From Lingula anatina (Eukaryota > Brachiopoda > Lingulata > Lingulida > Lingulidae): 64,000 bases of DNA. Below the pieces are notes generated by a model. The model was not told the origin of the DNA, did no database searches, and was given only the letters and a program-made list of their open reading frames with translations. This document shows, piece after piece, positions 60,926 to 64,000 of the stretch (its first letter is position 1; each line of letters opens with the position of its first letter). The position numbers and the translations under genes are program-made. Where the stretch lies: NCBI RefSeq assembly GCF_001039355.2, contig NW_019775515.1:1-64000 (forward strand), in the 5' to 3' direction.

Positions 60926-61174
60926 GCTCCCCTTCCCATACCTAGATCAGTCTTGCATGATCAACCCATCTCTGAGGGGTTTCGCTCTCGCTAAATTTCA
61001 TTCAGCTTAAATAGCTCTGATGTCTGGCACACCTACTGAAGCCGTTAGAGGATAATTAACTTCTGTTTAGCATCTTCAGACATCTACGCCACTAAAGGCA
61101 AATGTAATTTGGGGAGAATCCCCTCGGAGATGGGTTGATCCTGCTAGATCCATCAAGGTATAGGAATTGGGACC
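60926..61174. mobile_element. Short MITE, family N (copy 2)
   Basis: Related to 14464-14664: GCATGATCAACCCATCTCTG then AGGGGTTTCGCTCTCGCTAA at the left, ACACCTACTGAAGCCGTTAG inside, and CCCTCGGAGATGGGTTGATC, CTGCTAGATC at the right. The left end reads GCTCCCCTTCCCATACCTAG and the right end read inward GGTCCCAATTCCTATACCTT. It is older-looking than the copy at 14.5 kb, with more differences between its ends. Confidence 0.7.
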
Positions 61175-62300
61175 TAGGTAAAGAAGTTTCTGTACATGGT
61201 TATATTTAAAGTAGCCAGAGAGGGGTTTGCCAGCACCTGTGTGTCGTCTGCTATCTTGTGCGGAGGTACATGTAGTTTGGCCCCATGCTGTTATTATTGC
61301 ACTGGAAGAATTGACCCAGCTCTGCTTCCCAGCATGCACTAAATTATTACTGTAGAGGCCTAGCTATTTGTATACCTTGTTTGTGGTAGTTTTCTGAGGA
61401 ATTTCCAATTGAGTTTGTATGTCAGGCTTCAGAGTGTTTTAATTGGTTCTCTAAAGGGGGTCTTTGGGATTTACCTGTGGACACAGGTATGTGCGTGTGC
61501 GTGTGTGTGTGTGTGTGTGGTGAAGAAGCACATTATCCTGGAATTTTGCCAATTTCCTCATTTATTCCAATGTAGGCATACCTGATATAAATTTGTCATG
61601 AAAGTAAAGATTGGATGATTGGTTTTGGAAAAATAATTTAAAAAGATGCTGCATCTTTTTTTTTTCTGTTCTGCAAATAATGAAACTTAATTATGAGAGA
61701 ATCATGGTGTACACCAGTTTGTGAATTATTTATTATGTTTTTCAAAGGCATTATAGGCCAGTTTTGCTTTTGCCAGAAATCATGAACTAAGTATTTATAA
61801 CAGTATAAAACCCATGCATGGAATGTTTTATTTTGGCTCATGTTCCCAACTTAATTTCCCTTAAGCAAGTTATGTATAATTCTCTATCAACTAAACATTG
61901 TAGGCATTTTTTGAGAGAGGGAGCTATGAAAATTGATGAACGAAGAATGTATGGATGTTGTATGAAATTTGTAAACAGATATAAGGATAAGTTAACACTG
62001 TTTTCCCAGAGATACTTTTAAGAAATATCAGTTTTATTAATTTATTTTTTTTATTATTTATTTATTTTATTTTTTATTTTTTATACTGAGACCAGCTAAC
62101 ATCATAAAACAATTTAGTATACAACTGTGCACATAGAAGTTGCTGGGGGGTATTCATTAGCATTAAAAACTCGGGCCTGTTGGTCATTGCCAAAGTTAAG
62201 ATTCAGACATTACAGTAATTTTACAGTAATTTAGTGTTAATTGACAGGGGCACACTAATTAAATCTTGGCTCAATTCAACTGGTCGAGGAACGATGGGTG
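61175..62300. other. Non-coding stretch, nothing recognised
   Basis: AT-rich with a GT tract at 61490-61519 and TTTA/TTTTA runs at 62037-62085. Confidence 0.55.
61490..61519. repeat. (GT)n microsatellite
   Basis: GT dinucleotides with two GC interruptions. Confidence 0.88.
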
Positions 62301-62421
62301 GGGAGCCGTGTGAGAGGCAGAAACACGATTACAGGACTAAGTGGTTTCCCTTTCATGTAGGTCCGCCATATTTAGGTCGCGGCCTTATTAGACCTCGGCT
62401 CTTCTCGATGTGAATGCTCCC
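62301..62421. mobile_element. MITE-like relic with GGGAGC ends
   Basis: Left end GGGAGCCGTGTGAGAGGC; right end read inward GGGAGCATTCACATCGAG. It contains GTCCGCCATATTTAGGTCGC and GGCCTTATTAGACC, similar in style to family C (CCATATTT, GCGGCCTTA). About 121 bp; probably a distant relative or internal deletion. Confidence 0.45.
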
Positions 62422-63207
62422 AATGCATTCCACAATTTTGTTATTAATCTCTCTTCAAATTATGACATATACATATATATATATGTCTTCACTTCTTCTT
62501 CTCTCTCTCTCTCTCTCTCCCTCTCATGTTTTCACACCTGTTCTCTAGATACTTAATATTATCAGAGAAGAGAAAGGTGAGAGTGGATTAGACAGGTTAT
62601 GTCACAACTACCTGTTCCCTTCAGTAAAGCCAGCTCCTCCTTGTCTAGTTTACCTGATTTACCTGGCTGAACAGTCTTATGAATATCATGACACATACAC
62701 AGGATATTCTCATTACAAAACCATTGAGTCATGATTTCCTCTACGGCAATGGGTGGGAACCATCGCTATAGTCCTTGGTAATTTGTTTTTCCTTCATAGA
62801 TTTCTGTGTCATTATATTAATGCACAATGTATATTTGGGTGTCACAGGTATAATTTTTTATACATAGAAATGTCTGCAGAGATGACAATGCAGGTTTGTA
62901 TGGATCAATATCTAACTGCAAACTGCATAGCTTTGTCAAGGGTAATCAACCCATGTTAAGCAAGATTGAGTATAATACTAATTTGTTACCCCCCCCCCCC
63001 CTCCATCCCTTTCCACTGGTACATGTAGTTTTAAAACAACTTTCACGTGAGTACACAGAAGAACTTTCTGAAGGCAGGAAACAGGAAATATTCTGATTCA
63101 TTCAGTACAAAACTGTGCACAGTATTAAGAAAAAAACTCATTTCTGTATTAATTTCTGGCCAGAGGTAATACGATGTGTTGACCCTTGATGGCCTAAACT
63201 GATATTA
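62422..63207. other. Non-coding stretch with simple repeats
   Basis: Contains TA (62467-62484) and CT (62498-62525) tracts and a C homopolymer (62990-63002). No gene is recognised. Confidence 0.6.
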
Positions 63208-63345
63208 TGAAAATAACAGACATATTAGCAGCATATGGAGGTATACCCTCTTATAGCAGGGTCAGGTGTTAACTTAAAAATAACAGACATACTAACGGCA
63301 GATTTAGGTTTACCCTCTTAGAGCAGTTTCAGAGACTTCAGGAAA
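63208..63345. repeat. Diverged direct duplication of about 75 bp
   Basis: AAAATAACAGACATATTAGC then TATACCCTCTTATAGCAG in the first copy; AAAATAACAGACATACTAAC then TTTACCCTCTTAGAGCAG in the second. About 75 bp apart, with moderate divergence. Confidence 0.75.
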
Positions 63346-63953
63346 AAACATTCAGTAAATATATTTATTTATGTAGGAAAAGACTCAGTATGTGGACAAC
63401 ATTCTCTGAGTAAAGTACTAGTAAACAAAAAACAGATCAGGATAGGTATTATTCATGGCAGGGGTTTTATTTTTAAATTAAAATTAAATTAAAATTGAAT
63501 TTTTAAAATTAAAATTTTGGAACTGGAATGGAAGTAATAGATGGTGTAACTGTGGACATGTATCATTTTTCCTAATGTTACATATGGTGTATATGTCTGT
63601 GGCCTTTTTCTTCTTTTTTCAAATATGATATAAACCTGTATATAAGGTGATAATCCCAGAATGTGGTTTTCTCTGAATGGACATGTACCATTCAAAAGCA
63701 CTAGTTTCAGATAAATAGTGGATGAAGTGACAAATGCGTTGGAGATAAATGATGGATGGATATGTCAGGTGTATCATTTAGCAGGCGTTTCTGCTAGCCA
63801 TTCATTAAAGCTGCAGACGTGGGTGGAATTATTTGCTGTAAGATAAATTTGTCTTTTTATCCATAGAGTGTTAAAACTGTTAGGAGTTGGGCGTGTTAAG
63901 GTGTTTTTGTGTATGTGTATCATATGTTTATTTCAGTTTTGTCTTACAAATAT

Positions 63954-63996
<43 letters not shown>

Positions 63997-64000
63997 TTTG
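63346..64000. other. Non-coding stretch ending in a (TTTA)n tract
   Basis: AAATTAAAATTAAA words at 63474-63518 and a pure TTTA tract from about 63950 to the window end, where it continues beyond view. No gene is recognised. Confidence 0.65.

Noticed and set aside
1-64000. CRISPR arrays, tRNA or rRNA genes, bacterial operons
   Set aside because: No regularly spaced identical repeats with unique spacers, no tRNA-like A/B box plus cloverleaf, and no rRNA core words were seen; the window is eukaryotic in character.

Overview
The window reads as non-coding eukaryotic DNA, most likely a marine invertebrate and possibly a mollusc or other lophotrochozoan. It is AT-rich and poor in CpG over most of its length. 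It is full of microsatellites, minisatellites and short non-autonomous DNA transposons, and contains no operon-like gene packing, rRNA, tRNA or CRISPR array. Words such as TACATGTA recur, which I associate with molluscs and relatives; that placement is inference only. There is one 257-base assembly gap (11999-12255) and four isolated N bases (6098, 25086, 32447, 56478).

Layout. 1-8 kb: simple repeats, a TTG-rich minisatellite with a 113-bp higher-order period, and a diverged tandem repeat near 1.8-2.1 kb. 8.1-9.5 kb: a short MITE, then a 614-bp element with perfect 77-bp terminal inverted repeats and an 8-bp target duplication that carries a broken N-terminal piece of a RecQ-like helicase, then a CpG-dense patch with a possible promoter and first coding exon on the + strand (ATG at 9374). 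13.5-14.7 kb: a cluster of three MITEs, two of them abutting. 18 kb: a possible small minus-strand exon. 20-30 kb: more MITEs, a 17-bp GGTACC minisatellite interrupted by a MITE, and a nearly perfect 270-bp foldback element flanked by TTAA. 32.4 kb: a tiny GC-rich island. 34-53 kb: mostly featureless, with microsatellites and one CTCF-like word. 55.5-58.1 kb: two ~1-kb direct repeats about 98-99% identical, with a second copy of the helicase-fragment element exactly between them. 59-62 kb: further MITE relics.

No complete gene was recognised. If the first exon at 9374 is real, much of what follows could be its long first intron, but no downstream exon could be proven. Most open frames are short and lie in repeats or AT-rich DNA, so they are not annotated as genes. 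The strongest observations are the RecQ-fragment element in two copies, the direct repeats around the second copy (best explained as two haplotypes of one heterozygous insertion joined in the assembly), the foldback element, and the CpG-dense promoter candidate.
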